64,000 bases of DNA from Trichomonas vaginalis G3. Its lineage: Eukaryota > Parabasalia > Trichomonadida > Trichomonadidae. Where the stretch lies: the NCBI RefSeq assembly GCF_026262505.1, contig NC_067208.1, forward strand, positions 1,922,001 through 1,986,000, read 5' to 3'. Positions 46,913 to 56,775 of this stretch are shown here, piece after piece (position 1 is the first letter of the stretch; each line of letters begins with the position of its first letter). The position numbers were made by a program, and so were the translations under genes. Under the pieces are notes generated by a model that saw nothing but the letters and a program-made list of their open reading frames with translations, searched no databases and had not been told where the DNA came from.

Positions 46913-47314
46913 TTACATTCCCCAAGTTTGAGGTGGTTGCGGTTGGTTATTGTTTACCCATTGTTGTGCATGGTTATATCCTCTGTTAAAGAATCTTTCA
47001 CCTTGGTCCATATAGTGCCCTGCTTGGTTATAGTAGTCATTTGCTTTGTTATAGTAGTTTCCTGCTTGTCTTCCTACATTGTCCATCCATCCTTGAACTT
47101 TTCCTCTTGTTTCAGGATTTGGAATAAGATTTGCTGCATCTCGTGCTACATCCCAACCTTTCTGTACAGTTTGTATAATAGGTTGTGCTTTCTCTTTAAG
47201 TATACCTAATGTACTCAAAATCTTCCTTCCAACTCCAAATACACCTCTGGCTATTGTTCCCACTGCGGGTAAAAATCTGGATGCAACTCCTGCTAATGCG
47301 CCAAATAAACCCAT
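46913..47314 (-). CDS. 133-residue Gly/Ala-rich protein, B copy
   Basis: Almost identical to 5524-5925, with a hydrophobic cationic N-terminus and NKANDYYNQAGHYMDQ-type repeats. Divergent from the integrase across 17 bp. Possible internal virion protein (inference). Confidence 0.73.
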   Translation of the reverse strand: MGLFGALAGVASRFLPAVGTIARGVFGVGRKILSTLGILKEKAQPIIQTVQKGWDVARDAANLIPNPETRGKVQGWMDNVGRQAGNYYNKANDYYNQAGHYMDQGERFFNRGYNHAQQWVNNNQPQPPQTWGM

Positions 47315-47331
47315 TTCTTATAGGGTAAAAA

Positions 47332-48291
47332 ATGACGAATCCAAACAAGGACCCCTATGTTTCTAAGGCAACAAAGAAAGCACTCATGATAAAAATCTTT
47401 AGTTCAACACCAAATGCTTGGTTTATGGATATCTTGGAAAACATTCCGAGGTATAGAGAAGATGGACCACCATACTGGCTAATATTTGTTGGTCAAAACA
47501 CAAGATACTGTGAAGCCATACCATTACAGTCCAAAAATATTTTAGATGTGAAAACTGCTTTGACAATATTCGTTGACAAATACCATCCAACAAAACTGAC
47601 ATCTGACTGTGAAAGTTCTTTCAAATCAGACGATATTAAAAACTATCTGCGTTCAAAAAATGTAAACCAATATTTCATTGTCGACCAAAACCATTCTGCT
47701 CTTGGTGTCATTGACGGTTGTATAAAAATGTTAAGAGACTTAAACCAACCACAAGGTGGTGAAGCAAATGAAATGTCATATGACGACAAATATAGACACT
47801 TCTCCATGGCAAAGATGAGACAAGTTTTAAATATTTACAATAACCGTAAACAAAAAGGTTTGGGAAACCACTCTCCCGAAGAAATGAAAAACAACCCTGA
47901 CTTAGAGAAAGACTATATATTTAATAGTTTAGTCAAAAGAGACAAACAAGAAAGAATGCCAGGCTTCAAACTTAAGAAAGGTGACAAAGTAAAAATAGAA
48001 ATACCTAAACGCGACCCATATGAAAATACTATTGACTATGACAACAATGGGAACTCGACAGGTACTCGCATTCGTGTTCGTAAAAATAGAAGAAAGTATA
48101 CAAGAGAATATTATGAAGTTTTAGGCAAACATGGCAAAATGTACACACTGCAAGCAGAAGATAAAACTACTATTGTCAGACCTCGTTTCAAACTTGTCAA
48201 AGTTCAAGGTGGTATACTTTCAAAGACAGTTCCTAACAAATATAAGACAACTCCAGACGAATATGCTAAAGAAGTTGAAAATGACGACTAA
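47332..48291 (+). CDS. Polinton rve integrase, B copy
   Basis: 319 residues, whole, with small changes from the A copy (for example PRYREDGPPYW). The rve core is FMDILENIP, KLTSDCESSF and VIDGCIKMLRDL; the SH3/chromo-like end is FKLKKGDKVKIEIP. Its stop shares the bases TTAG with the stop of the convergent fibre gene. Likely the enzyme that made the AATTC target duplication. Confidence 0.92.
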   Translation: MTNPNKDPYVSKATKKALMIKIFSSTPNAWFMDILENIPRYREDGPPYWLIFVGQNTRYCEAIPLQSKNILDVKTALTIFVDKYHPTKLTSDCESSFKSDDIKNYLRSKNVNQYFIVDQNHSALGVIDGCIKMLRDLNQPQGGEANEMSYDDKYRHFSMAKMRQVLNIYNNRKQKGLGNHSPEEMKNNPDLEKDYIFNSLVKRDKQERMPGFKLKKGDKVKIEIPKRDPYENTIDYDNNGNSTGTRIRVRKNRRKYTREYYEVLGKHGKMYTLQAEDKTTIVRPRFKLVKVQGGILSKTVPNKYKTTPDEYAKEVENDD

Positions 48292-50354
48292 GCAATTCTA
48301 TACCATGCGTAAACTGTCATGTAAGGTGGCATATATTCTTTACTCTGTCCCGTTGTTTGCGTATATCCTGAAACGAAATGTGTATGGTTTCCTTCTCCCT
48401 GCGTGTCATCCCAGTAACAATTTATAGCAAACTTAACGTCGTCTTTAACATCATATCCTTTACCTTTTGTCATTCCTGACCAATCCCAATATCTATGCTT
48501 ATGCCAACCTGCTTGAGATGTACTTAAATCTATGTAGTGACTATGTGCAGGTAAGTTTTCACCTGAAATCGTTTTACTTCCACCTGTTTCCTTTGAAGAG
48601 TTTGCACAATACAAAAACCTGTCGACTATTTGTTCCCATGCACCAACACCAAACATTACTTGAGGACCTCTTGCTTCCATAGATGTATAAATAGAACCTA
48701 CTGGGTTCATTAAATCAAACATATGAGATATTATAGGATTGTCTCTTTTGAACTTAAAATATAGTGCAACTATTTCAGGTTTCTTCTGGTTCATGTCAGA
48801 ATATTTTTTATAATATAATCTTATGTTTTCAGGGTAGGTAAAGTCTTGACTATAATATTTATTTCTGTCATCTGTATAATAGTATACTATTCTCGTTTTT
48901 TCTATTGCATTATATCTTTTATATCTATAAAAATCTAAATATAATGTTAGCTTTTGTTCATCTACATGTGGTGTTCTTTCGTCATCTCCATAGTCATAAT
49001 AATATGGTGCTGGAGCTGGGTCAGGCAATGTCATATCTGTCATTTCATAAACTCTTAAATATTTCTTTTGTTCGTCTCCATATAAGTTTAAGTAACAGTT
49101 GTTGTCTAATGGAACTTTAACTTGTGTACCATCGTTCTTTTTATAGCTTACATACATTTCATTGTTATTTTTCGGAATGAGTTTATACCGTGTACCATTT
49201 TCTAAGGACTGTACCAACTGCCATCTAAAATATTTATTTTCTTCATTGACAGAAAAGTCACCAACAATAGTTTCAATATTTTTTGTTCCAACTAAACTTT
49301 GGTATATTTCATTGACATATGTTTTATCTGCTTTCTTTTCAAGGCTAACGTTTAAGTCTGTTATTTCAGAAGATGTATGTGTATGTCCAACGTCACTTTT
49401 CCTGTTTAAGGTTTCTTGTAAGTTTGTAATATTTGCAATGGTATGTGTATGTCCAACGGCACTTTTACTGTTTAAGGTTTCTTGTAAGTTTGTAATATTT
49501 GCAATGGTATGTGTATGTCCAACGGCACTTTTACTGTTTAAGGTTTCTTGTAAGTTTGTAATATTTGCAATGGTATGTGTATGTCCAACGGCACTTTTCC
49601 TGTTTAAGGTTTCTTGTAAGTTTGTAATATTTGCAATGGTATGTGTATGTCCAACGGCACTTTTCCTGTTTAAGGTTTCTTGTAAGTTTGTAATATTTGC
49701 AATGGTATGTGTATGTCCAACGGCACTTTTACTGTTTAAGGTTTCTTGTAAGTTTGTAATATTTGCAATGGTATGTGTATGTCCAACGGCACTTTTACTG
49801 TTTAAGGTTTCTTGTAAGTTTGTAATATTTGCAATGGTATGTGTATGTCCAACGGCACTTTTACTGTTTAAGGTTTCTTGTAAGTCTGTTATTTCAGATA
49901 TAGAATGTGTATGAGTCTTTTTAGAATATTCGTTTTCAGCTCTTGTCACTTCACTTGACATTTTATTGTCAACATATGTTTTGTCTGCTAGTTCAGGATG
50001 AGTATGTTCTTTTGTTGCATAAGCTTTGTTAGCTCTTTCTTCTTCTTTTGCTATTGCATCGTCTACATACTCTTTGTCAGCTTTGTTGCCAACATCTGCT
50101 TTCAAAAGAAGTTCATCTATAGGTTTCTCGTTTAAAGTTCCTTTTGTTGGATTTACACAGACAGTATGGTTCTTATTGTCTTGAAACAGAAACTCATCTG
50201 TCATTGGGTTTATTGTCAGTTTTAAGTTTCCTTCTTTCAATGACTCAGATATCTTAGAATAGTTTGAAAAGTTTGTTGTGTTCTTATTTAGAGCTTGCAT
50301 AATGAGTTGTCGGTTGTGTTGTATTTCTCTCATAGACGCTGTTTCATTTGACAT
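48288..50354 (-). CDS. Phage-type tail-fibre protein, B copy
   Basis: The 688-residue product looks whole. The N-terminal 90 residues start MSNETASMREIQHNRQLIMQ and include short coiled parts. About eight 22-residue repeats of the GHTHTIANITNLQETLN type follow (49370-49915). A beta-rich shaft leads to a collar-like tip with NPVGSIYTS, GVGAWEQIVDRFLY, LPAHSHY, WHKHRYWDW, NHTHFVSGY and MPPYMTVYAWYR. The parallel with phage tail fibres, including HxH pairs, suggests a receptor-binding spike on the capsid. Repeat number differs from A. Confidence 0.86.
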   Translation of the reverse strand: MSNETASMREIQHNRQLIMQALNKNTTNFSNYSKISESLKEGNLKLTINPMTDEFLFQDNKNHTVCVNPTKGTLNEKPIDELLLKADVGNKADKEYVDDAIAKEEERANKAYATKEHTHPELADKTYVDNKMSSEVTRAENEYSKKTHTHSISEITDLQETLNSKSAVGHTHTIANITNLQETLNSKSAVGHTHTIANITNLQETLNSKSAVGHTHTIANITNLQETLNRKSAVGHTHTIANITNLQETLNRKSAVGHTHTIANITNLQETLNSKSAVGHTHTIANITNLQETLNSKSAVGHTHTIANITNLQETLNRKSDVGHTHTSSEITDLNVSLEKKADKTYVNEIYQSLVGTKNIETIVGDFSVNEENKYFRWQLVQSLENGTRYKLIPKNNNEMYVSYKKNDGTQVKVPLDNNCYLNLYGDEQKKYLRVYEMTDMTLPDPAPAPYYYDYGDDERTPHVDEQKLTLYLDFYRYKRYNAIEKTRIVYYYTDDRNKYYSQDFTYPENIRLYYKKYSDMNQKKPEIVALYFKFKRDNPIISHMFDLMNPVGSIYTSMEARGPQVMFGVGAWEQIVDRFLYCANSSKETGGSKTISGENLPAHSHYIDLSTSQAGWHKHRYWDWSGMTKGKGYDVKDDVKFAINCYWDDTQGEGNHTHFVSGYTQTTGQSKEYMPPYMTVYAWYRIA

Positions 50355-50372
50355 TTTTATTCTAGATAAAAT

Positions 50373-51221
50373 ATGCTTCCAATAGAAAAAGAAAATTCAA
50401 GAGTTGCTACAACTAAACCATTAGATGAACTTTTTACTAATGTCGGTCAAAAGTTTGAGACAGAGACCGTAAAGCATGAAGGCTATCGTTTTGACTACCC
50501 ATTAAGATGGCTAAGAGACCCATCTGTCACAAAAGCTATTGGCTTTCGTAGAATGAAGTTTGTGTCTGTAGAAGATAAAAGTTTTCCATTTATTGTAAGG
50601 TTTCATATAGATTATATATCTGAAGGGAAACGAAAAATGTGGGAAGAAATTGAGCTAATACAAGTTGACCTTTCATCTTCTCTACAGACTGCGTTAAAAA
50701 ATATAGAAGATAAAATAAATTCATGTTATGCAAAATATGCTGATGAATATGCAAATACCGAGAGCACACTTTATGTGAGAATTGTATATGACAAACAAAA
50801 TTCACAAGTGTCATTTCAAATCTACGAAGACAATCCAAAGAAAGACGAACAAATATATACAGAATTCACTGCAATGTCATGGTATTATTTGCAAAGAATG
50901 TTAAATCAGAAAGTCGAACTTCCTTTAGCAAATATTTACAGTCGATATGCAAGAGATGAACCATATTTATTTAAAGATGTTTTCGACCCAGCTGCTATTA
51001 TTGTTCATGCTTCATTTTCTGGCGCCCAAAACTCTTTCTTATGCTTGGCAAATGACTTTTACGAAAAACCTACAAAGTTATACGAACCACCAAGTGGAAG
51101 TATTTCAGACTTTCAAGTATGGTTTACTACAGATGGAAGAAAAAGAATAATTCCATTATACCATGCGTTTTACTTAGAACTTAGTTTCATATACAACTAC
51201 TATCGAACGGTAAAAATATAA
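50373..51221 (+). CDS. Capsid-associated family protein (YPLRWL family), B copy
   Basis: Whole, 282 residues, and the reference for the family. It starts MLPIEKENSRVATTKPLDEL. Marks are FDYPLRWLRDPSVTKAIGFR, VFDPAAIIVHASFSGAQNS, and YEPPSGSISDFQVWFTTDG with IPLYHAFYLELSFIYNYYR. Beta-rich by eye. Divergent from the fibre gene across 18 bp, so the two proteins may act together at the capsid vertex (inference). Related proteins are in A (two), C and, distantly, D. Confidence 0.75.
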   Translation: MLPIEKENSRVATTKPLDELFTNVGQKFETETVKHEGYRFDYPLRWLRDPSVTKAIGFRRMKFVSVEDKSFPFIVRFHIDYISEGKRKMWEEIELIQVDLSSSLQTALKNIEDKINSCYAKYADEYANTESTLYVRIVYDKQNSQVSFQIYEDNPKKDEQIYTEFTAMSWYYLQRMLNQKVELPLANIYSRYARDEPYLFKDVFDPAAIIVHASFSGAQNSFLCLANDFYEKPTKLYEPPSGSISDFQVWFTTDGRKRIIPLYHAFYLELSFIYNYYRTVKI

Positions 51222-51225
51222 TTTT

Positions 51226-51468
51226 TTAATACGGTTGAGGTGTTGGATTTGGTTGCCAACTAGACTGTGGTGCAGGTTCAGGCTGTTGTATAACAGGAGC
51301 TTGTTCTTCTGGTTCAGGGTCTTTAGGTATAATACCAACAAACTGACCTACTCTTTTACCAATATTTTTGACTCCGTTCCAAATTCCTCTTCCTACGGTT
51401 TTTATTCCATTCCATATACCTCTTCCAACATTTCGAAAGAAGTTTCCTATCTTACTGAAGAAACCCAT
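51226..51468 (-). CDS. 80-residue amphipathic cationic protein, B copy
   Basis: Counterpart of 1712-1954 with MGFFSKIGNFFRNVGRGIWN and the 11-residue repeats. Whole. The stop lies four bases from the convergent stop of the capsid-associated gene. Confidence 0.73.
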   Translation of the reverse strand: MGFFSKIGNFFRNVGRGIWNGIKTVGRGIWNGVKNIGKRVGQFVGIIPKDPEPEEQAPVIQQPEPAPQSSWQPNPTPQPY

Positions 51469-51486
51469 TTTACTATATGTAAAAAT

Positions 51487-51849
51487 CTAATGTCCGCCTA
51501 GTCTCTTACGTTTCCTGTTGAGTTCCATAGCATTCTTTAACTGGAGCTCATACATTCTGTTTCTCCTCTGGTAGAAAACATATTCTGGGTCAACTCCTGT
51601 GTTCGCGTCATCTGCATAAAGTTGTTTATATCCCACTTCAGGGTTTGTATAAAACTCTTTCCATCTCATATTTGCATACCATGGTGGCAAACCTAACGCA
51701 GCGTCATTTGACATGGCAGTTTGCATTTGTACATCTGTTGGCACTTGACCATAGTTTGCCATTGCAGTTTGTATTCTAACTTCATTTGGAATATTCTCTG
51801 GGTTTGGTTGTCCAGGTTGCTGTGCATTCGCTAAGTTCTGTGCGTCCAT
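51487..51849 (-). CDS. 120-residue element protein, B copy
   Basis: Whole: MDAQNLANAQQPGQPNPENI, the QTAM repeats, then YTNPEVGYKQLYADDANTGV and a basic tail ending RKRLGGH. Identical to the C copy over most of its length. Function unknown. Confidence 0.72.
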   Translation of the reverse strand: MDAQNLANAQQPGQPNPENIPNEVRIQTAMANYGQVPTDVQMQTAMSNDAALGLPPWYANMRWKEFYTNPEVGYKQLYADDANTGVDPEYVFYQRRNRMYELQLKNAMELNRKRKRLGGH

Positions 51850-51872
51850 TTAATATTAGATAAAAATATCTC

Positions 51873-52004
51873 TTACGAGTACATATACTGAACATTTGCA
51901 GGCATTGGTTCATCTTCATATTCTCTGTACCTTTCTGCCACGTCAAATAAATAAATGACACAATGGAAAAAACCTAAAACTAACAATCCGATTTCAAACC
52001 ACAT
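51873..52004 (-). CDS. 43-residue single-span membrane protein, B copy
   Basis: Starts MWFEIGLLVLGFFHCVIYLF, one membrane span, with an acidic tail (EYEDEPMPANVQYMYS). It overlaps the end of the methylase in another frame and lies 23 bp upstream of the 120-residue gene. Whole. Confidence 0.62.
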   Translation of the reverse strand: MWFEIGLLVLGFFHCVIYLFDVAERYREYEDEPMPANVQYMYS

Positions 52005-52807
52005 TTACTTACTAATAAAATTTCTTTATTGTGACACTTTCTCCAGTTTATAGGACCTCTCTCATATTCTATCTTGTCATATCTAAACTCATAGTCATGT
52101 ATGTCCTCTAACCATCTCATAACGGTTTCCAAACCACTTTTATCGGATGTAAAGTAAAAGCATGGATGGTTATGTAAAACGTCTAAAGTTTCTAAAGAGT
52201 CTCTCAAAGTCCAGTCTACTTGGTATTGAAAATCCCATGTGTTATAGAACGGTGGGTCCACTATAAAGAAAACATTTTCCTTGTCTTTATATTTTTCATA
52301 CAAATCTGTCCAATGACATCTCACAAACTCTATACCCTCAATATATTTTTCTATGTCCTCTTTGAAAACATTTGTATAGTTAAGATATAAAACTTTTGAC
52401 ATAAGTGTTTCAATGTCATGAACTCTTATAGCACCACTATATAATAGTCTAGCAGATATACTATCCCAGTCTATATATTCTGCTTTTTTCAAAACCTCTC
52501 TCACAATATTTTTCTTATCTAATGGTATACGTTCCATCTTACCTATAGGTATCTTTTCTTTTAACTCTTTCAATATTTTGTTTGTGTCTGGTATATGTTT
52601 GAGACGGTTCATATAGTTGTCGAAGTCATTGCATATAATCTTTGAGTCTGGGAATACGGTATGGCACAAATGGGATATATAGAAACTTCCACCGAACAAA
52701 TCTACAAATGTTAGACCATTCGGTAGTTTCTTAAGTTCTCTCAATATAATATCTTTACATTTACTCTTATTTCCAAAGAACGGTAACGGAGGTTTTGTAA
52801 AATTCAT
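51980..52807 (-). CDS. Dam-type DNA N6-adenine methylase, B copy
   Basis: Whole, 275 residues. PFFGNKSKCKD, FVDLFGGSFYISHL and VDPPFYNT are the motif X, I and IV signatures of D12-class enzymes. A few extra residues at the end (KSDC) overlap the membrane micro-gene. It is the outermost gene, 250 bp from the right tip. Possible roles are self-marking against nucleases or control of replication; neither is shown by sequence. Confidence 0.9.
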   Translation of the reverse strand: MNFTKPPLPFFGNKSKCKDIILRELKKLPNGLTFVDLFGGSFYISHLCHTVFPDSKIICNDFDNYMNRLKHIPDTNKILKELKEKIPIGKMERIPLDKKNIVREVLKKAEYIDWDSISARLLYSGAIRVHDIETLMSKVLYLNYTNVFKEDIEKYIEGIEFVRCHWTDLYEKYKDKENVFFIVDPPFYNTWDFQYQVDWTLRDSLETLDVLHNHPCFYFTSDKSGLETVMRWLEDIHDYEFRYDKIEYERGPINWRKCHNKEILLVSKCGLKSDC

Positions 52808-52854
52808 TTATATATAATAATAAAAATGTTTTTTCCTGAAAAGTGACAGAAAAG

Positions 52855-53063
52855 TGACAAAGCATGAAAACATATATAATTTGTGAAAAGCGACACATTA
52901 TATAATGTTTTCGACCCAGAAGAAGGCTTCTTCCCAGAAGCAATGGAGGAAGAAGAAGAGTCCTCCGAATAAAAACTTCATTTATACTAAACATCAACAT
53001 CAGGGCTAGAAGGCACGAAGTGCCTGGAAGCCCCACTACCTTTTTTTTTTTTTTTTTTTTTTT
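52855..53063. repeat. Right terminal inverted repeat of element B
   Basis: Shares about 160 bp with the right end of A (from CATGAAAACATATATAATTT onward, with a Glu-coding-like GAAGAAGAAGAG insertion near 52950). The outer 78 bp match the left end of B inverted. Tip hairpin at 53003-53034, then CCACTACC and T23. AATTC follows. Confidence 0.88.
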
Positions 53064-53155
53064 AATTCTTAAATTTTTGTAAATCTTGAAAATAAAAAAA
53101 TGCCAACATAAATTTTTATAAAAAAATACCAAAAAAGTGACATAAAATGTTTTGA

Positions 53156-54368
53156 TTGTCAACTTCAAGGGATTTTATATCCCTTGATAAAGATAATGTC
53201 TTCGCAATTTTAATTATACAATCTTTACACTTAAATAATATTATGTCCATATTAAATAAAAACTGTTCTTTGTGTGCTAAACGAAATTTTAGAAGTAATT
53301 CATTCAAATATTTTTATGGAATGTATGAAAATGAAACATTTATTAAGACAGTTCTTCGATTCAGGTCCAAATCTTGATACCTGGACACTTTTTTATGAGA
53401 ATACAATTATCACTGAAAGTAACACTGAAAATGAAAAATTTAATCCAACAAAAGTAGGAAATTATTATGTTACAACATGTTTATTCAATGAATTTAAAGA
53501 AGTTGTTGTCTATATAGACAAAGGAGATCAAACAAAACTTCTTATTTCTATTTCTGGATTCAATGGCACAAAAACTCCATCTCAAACAGTTTATTCTAGA
53601 TATGGAAGTTGTGTTATCTATCGAACATGTGCCACAAGATCTATTCAAACAAATTGGAATGAAGGAGTATTTTTATGTTCATATATGTCATCATCATCAA
53701 CTTCAAACAACAAAAACATTTTTGAAGATTCAACAGTCTTTGATTGTGGAGAAATAGATAAAGGAGGTTCAATTAATTATTTATATTACGGAAATCTTAG
53801 TTATTCACGAAATAACATAACAAACAACAAATGTAAAGATGATGTTTCACTTGATATTTATTCAAAACACAAATACAACATCAGTCAATCATCTTTCATT
53901 GATAACAAAGCATACTCTAGATGCTTTTTTATTTGTTATAGTGGTTCACATCAAGTTTATTTATGTAATATCATTAGAAACAATGCTACTTCATATTGTT
54001 TTTCTTTATATCAAGCAACAGTTACATTTGAATCTTGTTCAATCAAAAATAATAATTGTCCACAAACATTTTATTTTGAATCACCAAATTCACCTACAAT
54101 CATTAATAGTGATTATGATGGACAAAAATCAAATGCAACAACAAAAAATCCAACAAACAATTTATACAACACATTATCACATCTTTCTACAGGACTTTGT
54201 GAAGCAGAAAATAAAATTCAAAATAATTTTGAAGAAGAAAATAACATAAAAAAATTCAACCAAATGAAAAATTTTTGCGTCTCCCTTTGTTTAATCCATT
54301 ACCAACGTAATTATCTTCTTAGCATTTCACAAATTTCAGCATATTCAATTTTATCATTTATAACATAA
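53156..54368 (+). pseudogene. Host Pmp/beta-helix-like surface protein, degenerate
   Basis: Long Asn/Ser/Cys-rich frame with short repeats such as SRNNITNNKCKDDVSLDI, NISQSSFIDNKAYSRCFFIC and LCNIIRNNATSYCFSLYQAT, typical of right-handed beta-helix (Pmp-like) surface families of Trichomonas. The 5' part (CAKRNFRSNSFKYFYGMYEN) continues in another frame near 53360, and the 3' end shifts frame again near 54270, so it is a host pseudogene. It starts only 90 bp from the tip of B. No membrane anchor remains. Confidence 0.6.
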
Positions 54369-54439
54369 TCTATCTTACAAAATATTTTAAAGTCATATCT
54401 TTATAATTAAAGTGTAAAAGATGCCAAACTTAACTTCAA

Positions 54440-54990
54440 ACGCTCACTGATTCACAGAGAAAGGGCATGCTGGTTGTGGCTGGTATGGCAGCTTAATGAA
54501 GAACAGTTTGTATATCTTCAGCTGTTGCATTGGCTTCTGCGCCATGCAAGATAAGAACTTTGGCAGTTTCTATACTTTTTTATTATTATTATTATTAAAT
54601 GAAGAGGAGTTATCATTTTCAAATATCTTGTATTGATTTCTGCACAATACAATATAAGAATTTCTGCTATTTCATGATAATCATGAATTGACGCTTCATG
54701 GAGAGAGGTATTAAAAATGGGTATTGATTTTACATTAACATTTGCCCCATGTTCAATAAAATATTTAACAGCATTTTAAATCCATATTTTGAAGCAGCAT
54801 AAATCACTGTTTTAGTATCACTTCTGCTTGCATTTATCGATGCACTATGTGCAATTAAATAATCGAAAAGAGGCGGGAGATTAATCGCTGGCGAATAAAT
54901 AATACATTCATTGTATTTTTGTGTTTGATCTAAATAAACTAAGTATGCTTGAAGATTATGAAATTATTGCAGTTGTGCATGTAAGTTATA
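54440..54990 (-). pseudogene. Host ankyrin-repeat (DUF3447-type) gene fossil
   Basis: Three frames together show ankyrin repeats: NECIIYSPAINLPPLFDYLI (DUF3447-like entry), FIEHGANVNVKSIP with LHEASIHDYHEIAEILIL, and ETAKVLILHGAEANAT. At least two frameshifts and one stop interrupt it. Ankyrin/DUF3447 proteins are hugely expanded in T. vaginalis, which supports the organism call. Host pseudogene. Confidence 0.75.
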
Positions 54991-55128
54991 AAAGTGACAT
55001 TAATACATTATCTTTGAGATTGGATCCATTTAGATAACCATTAATTTTTCTTTACGCTCTTTTCAAAAAAAAAATCATACAAATGCCCATTTTCAGAGAT
55101 ATTGTAAAATTAATTACTTCATTGAAGT

Positions 55129-56020
55129 CTAATTCAGCAATGTAAAAACAAGAGTTATTTGTATGATAATGTTATTTTGATAAAAACAAAGATTCTCACA
55201 TGAAATAAAATCTGCAATACAAGTGATGATGCAAAAACCACTTCCTTTATGACCAAATCTACTCATAGCTCCATCTGGTTCTGTAAATTGTTGGCTTCCA
55301 TTAAGCATTATTGTATTTTCAAATCTCCAATCATATAAAATGCTTTCACAACCTTTGAAACCAAAAATATATGAGCTTCCACCGCCCCCTGAGCTATCCT
55401 CATCCCAGTGGTATCCAGATCCACCGTCATACCATCCAGCGCCCCCTGCACCAGCCATATCTGTTGATGTTCCAGGTGAACAATTTGCTCCAATACCAAA
55501 CTCTCCATTGAATTATCCTTTTCCTCCTGAAGTTTGATTTGCGCCTTCTCCGATAATGGAATCTGATTCATCAAAACGTGTTCCATTATGTCCAACTAAT
55601 CCACCTGCATATCCCATTTTATCATAATATTCAGCACCTCCTGGAGCACCGCTAACAATTACTCTTGATCTAAAATCTGAGATATTCAATCGAATGTCTG
55701 TAGATCCATCGCCGCCAATCCCTCTTTTGACATTATTATATATTCCAATAATAGTACTATTGCCACCGCCGTTATTACCTCCATAGCCGTGTAATTCATT
55801 TAAATATTGTGCAACGCCTCCAACAAAAATATAAAATTCTTCTGTTTTGAATGTATATCGATCTCCTCGCACATATGCACCTCCACCAATTCGTCCTGCG
55901 CCCCAAAGTTCATATCGATATAAACCTCTTTCAATTCTTACTTTATAAGGCGGACAATATATTTGAGATTCACATTGATATGGGAAATATACTTTTTCCC
56001 ATATCTATGTGTTATTGAAA
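55129..56020 (-). pseudogene. Host Gly_rich (PF12810-type) protein fossil
   Basis: A frame with GYGGNNGGGNSTIIGIYNNV, GAPGGAEYYDKMGYAGGLVG, AGGAGWYDGGSGYHWDEDSS and GGGGSSYIFG matches the glycine-rich family expanded in T. vaginalis. An in-frame TAA interrupts it near 55513 and a later shift probably ends it, so it is a host pseudogene. Upstream sequence (YELWGAGRIGGGAYVRGD) is in the same frame; no start was found. Confidence 0.72.
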
Positions 56021-56105
56021 CATCATAATTCAATAAGGAAAACTCGTTTTAATACTCAATAATTTTTTACTTGTATCTTACAAAGATATTTTAATTGATA
56101 TTATG

Positions 56106-56300
56106 TAGGGCCAACAATTTTATACCAAAAATGATCCAAGGAAGAAAATTCGAAAAGATTGGGATTCATATTTCCAATCAAATTTACCTAAAGAAGAATT
56201 TATGTATCAAAGCACTAAACTTGATGCAAGAGAATATAATTATCATGTTTCATCATGCAACTTTGACTCGCTAAATACCTTAGGTTCTGTTCATCATCTA
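56106..56300 (+). pseudogene. Host surface-protein N-terminal fragment
   Basis: Frame GQQFYTKNDPRKKIRKDWDS, then YFQSNLPKEEFMYQSTKLDA and YNYHVSSCNFDSLNTL. The last part is nearly identical to the fossil at 26735, so both derive from one family. It breaks off after about 65 codons. Confidence 0.55.
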
Positions 56301-56775
56301 ATGCTGACATTAAATGTCAGGGCTTTGAAAGGATTTTTGACAAAAAATAAGGTTTATTTTATTTGATTTATACCGTTTTTATTGTATCAGAATAATGTAA
56401 TTTTAATATCAACACTTTATCAGAACATCTATTATAAGACATCTATTTCTGAAGCTATTGACACATTTCAAGTTGATCATATTTCAAACAGGTTTGAAAT
56501 TAATTTTTCAATAGAAATGAGGTTAATTCAGAAGTTTGTAATATCATTATATGTTAAAAAAGCTTATTGTAATGAGTATGAAGTTTCCCAAAGTCATTTT
56601 AATATCACAATAACACCCAAGAAATGTGAATTTAATTGATACGATAAAAGTCCAGATTATACTCATTAAAATAAATTATCACCATGTATATTAATATGTA
56701 AAGATCCTATTTGTTGAATAGTGATTCACTTTAGGATCTTTTTGTCTAAAATTTCTTAAAGAAAAAGTGACATTA
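56301..56775. other. AT-rich host DNA, one weak frame
   Basis: A frame at 56382-56639 (85 codons, with YKTSISEAIDTFQVDHIS) has no recognised family and could be chance or a surface-gene remnant. Nothing else was seen. Confidence 0.35.

Larger units (their letters stand above)
28808..53063. mobile_element. Polinton (Maverick) element B, end to end
   Basis: Complete in extent, 24,256 bp. It starts with A24 and GGTAGTGGGG, ends with the mirror image and T23, and is flanked by AATTC on both sides (28803-28807, 53064-53068). It holds the family's capsid, penton-like, ATPase, helicase, fibre, integrase and methylase genes, plus a PolB and an HNH-like gene missing from A. The PolB and the major capsid gene each look broken about once; most others look whole. 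Near identity to A suggests a young insertion. Confidence 0.93.

Noticed and set aside
54577-54597. Microsatellite (ATT repeat) as a feature of note
   Set aside because: Short trinucleotide runs are common in this AT-rich DNA and the one here lies inside the ankyrin fossil.
56382-56639. 85-codon host gene
   Set aside because: No family, no leader and AT-rich composition that allows such a frame by chance; kept only as a note.
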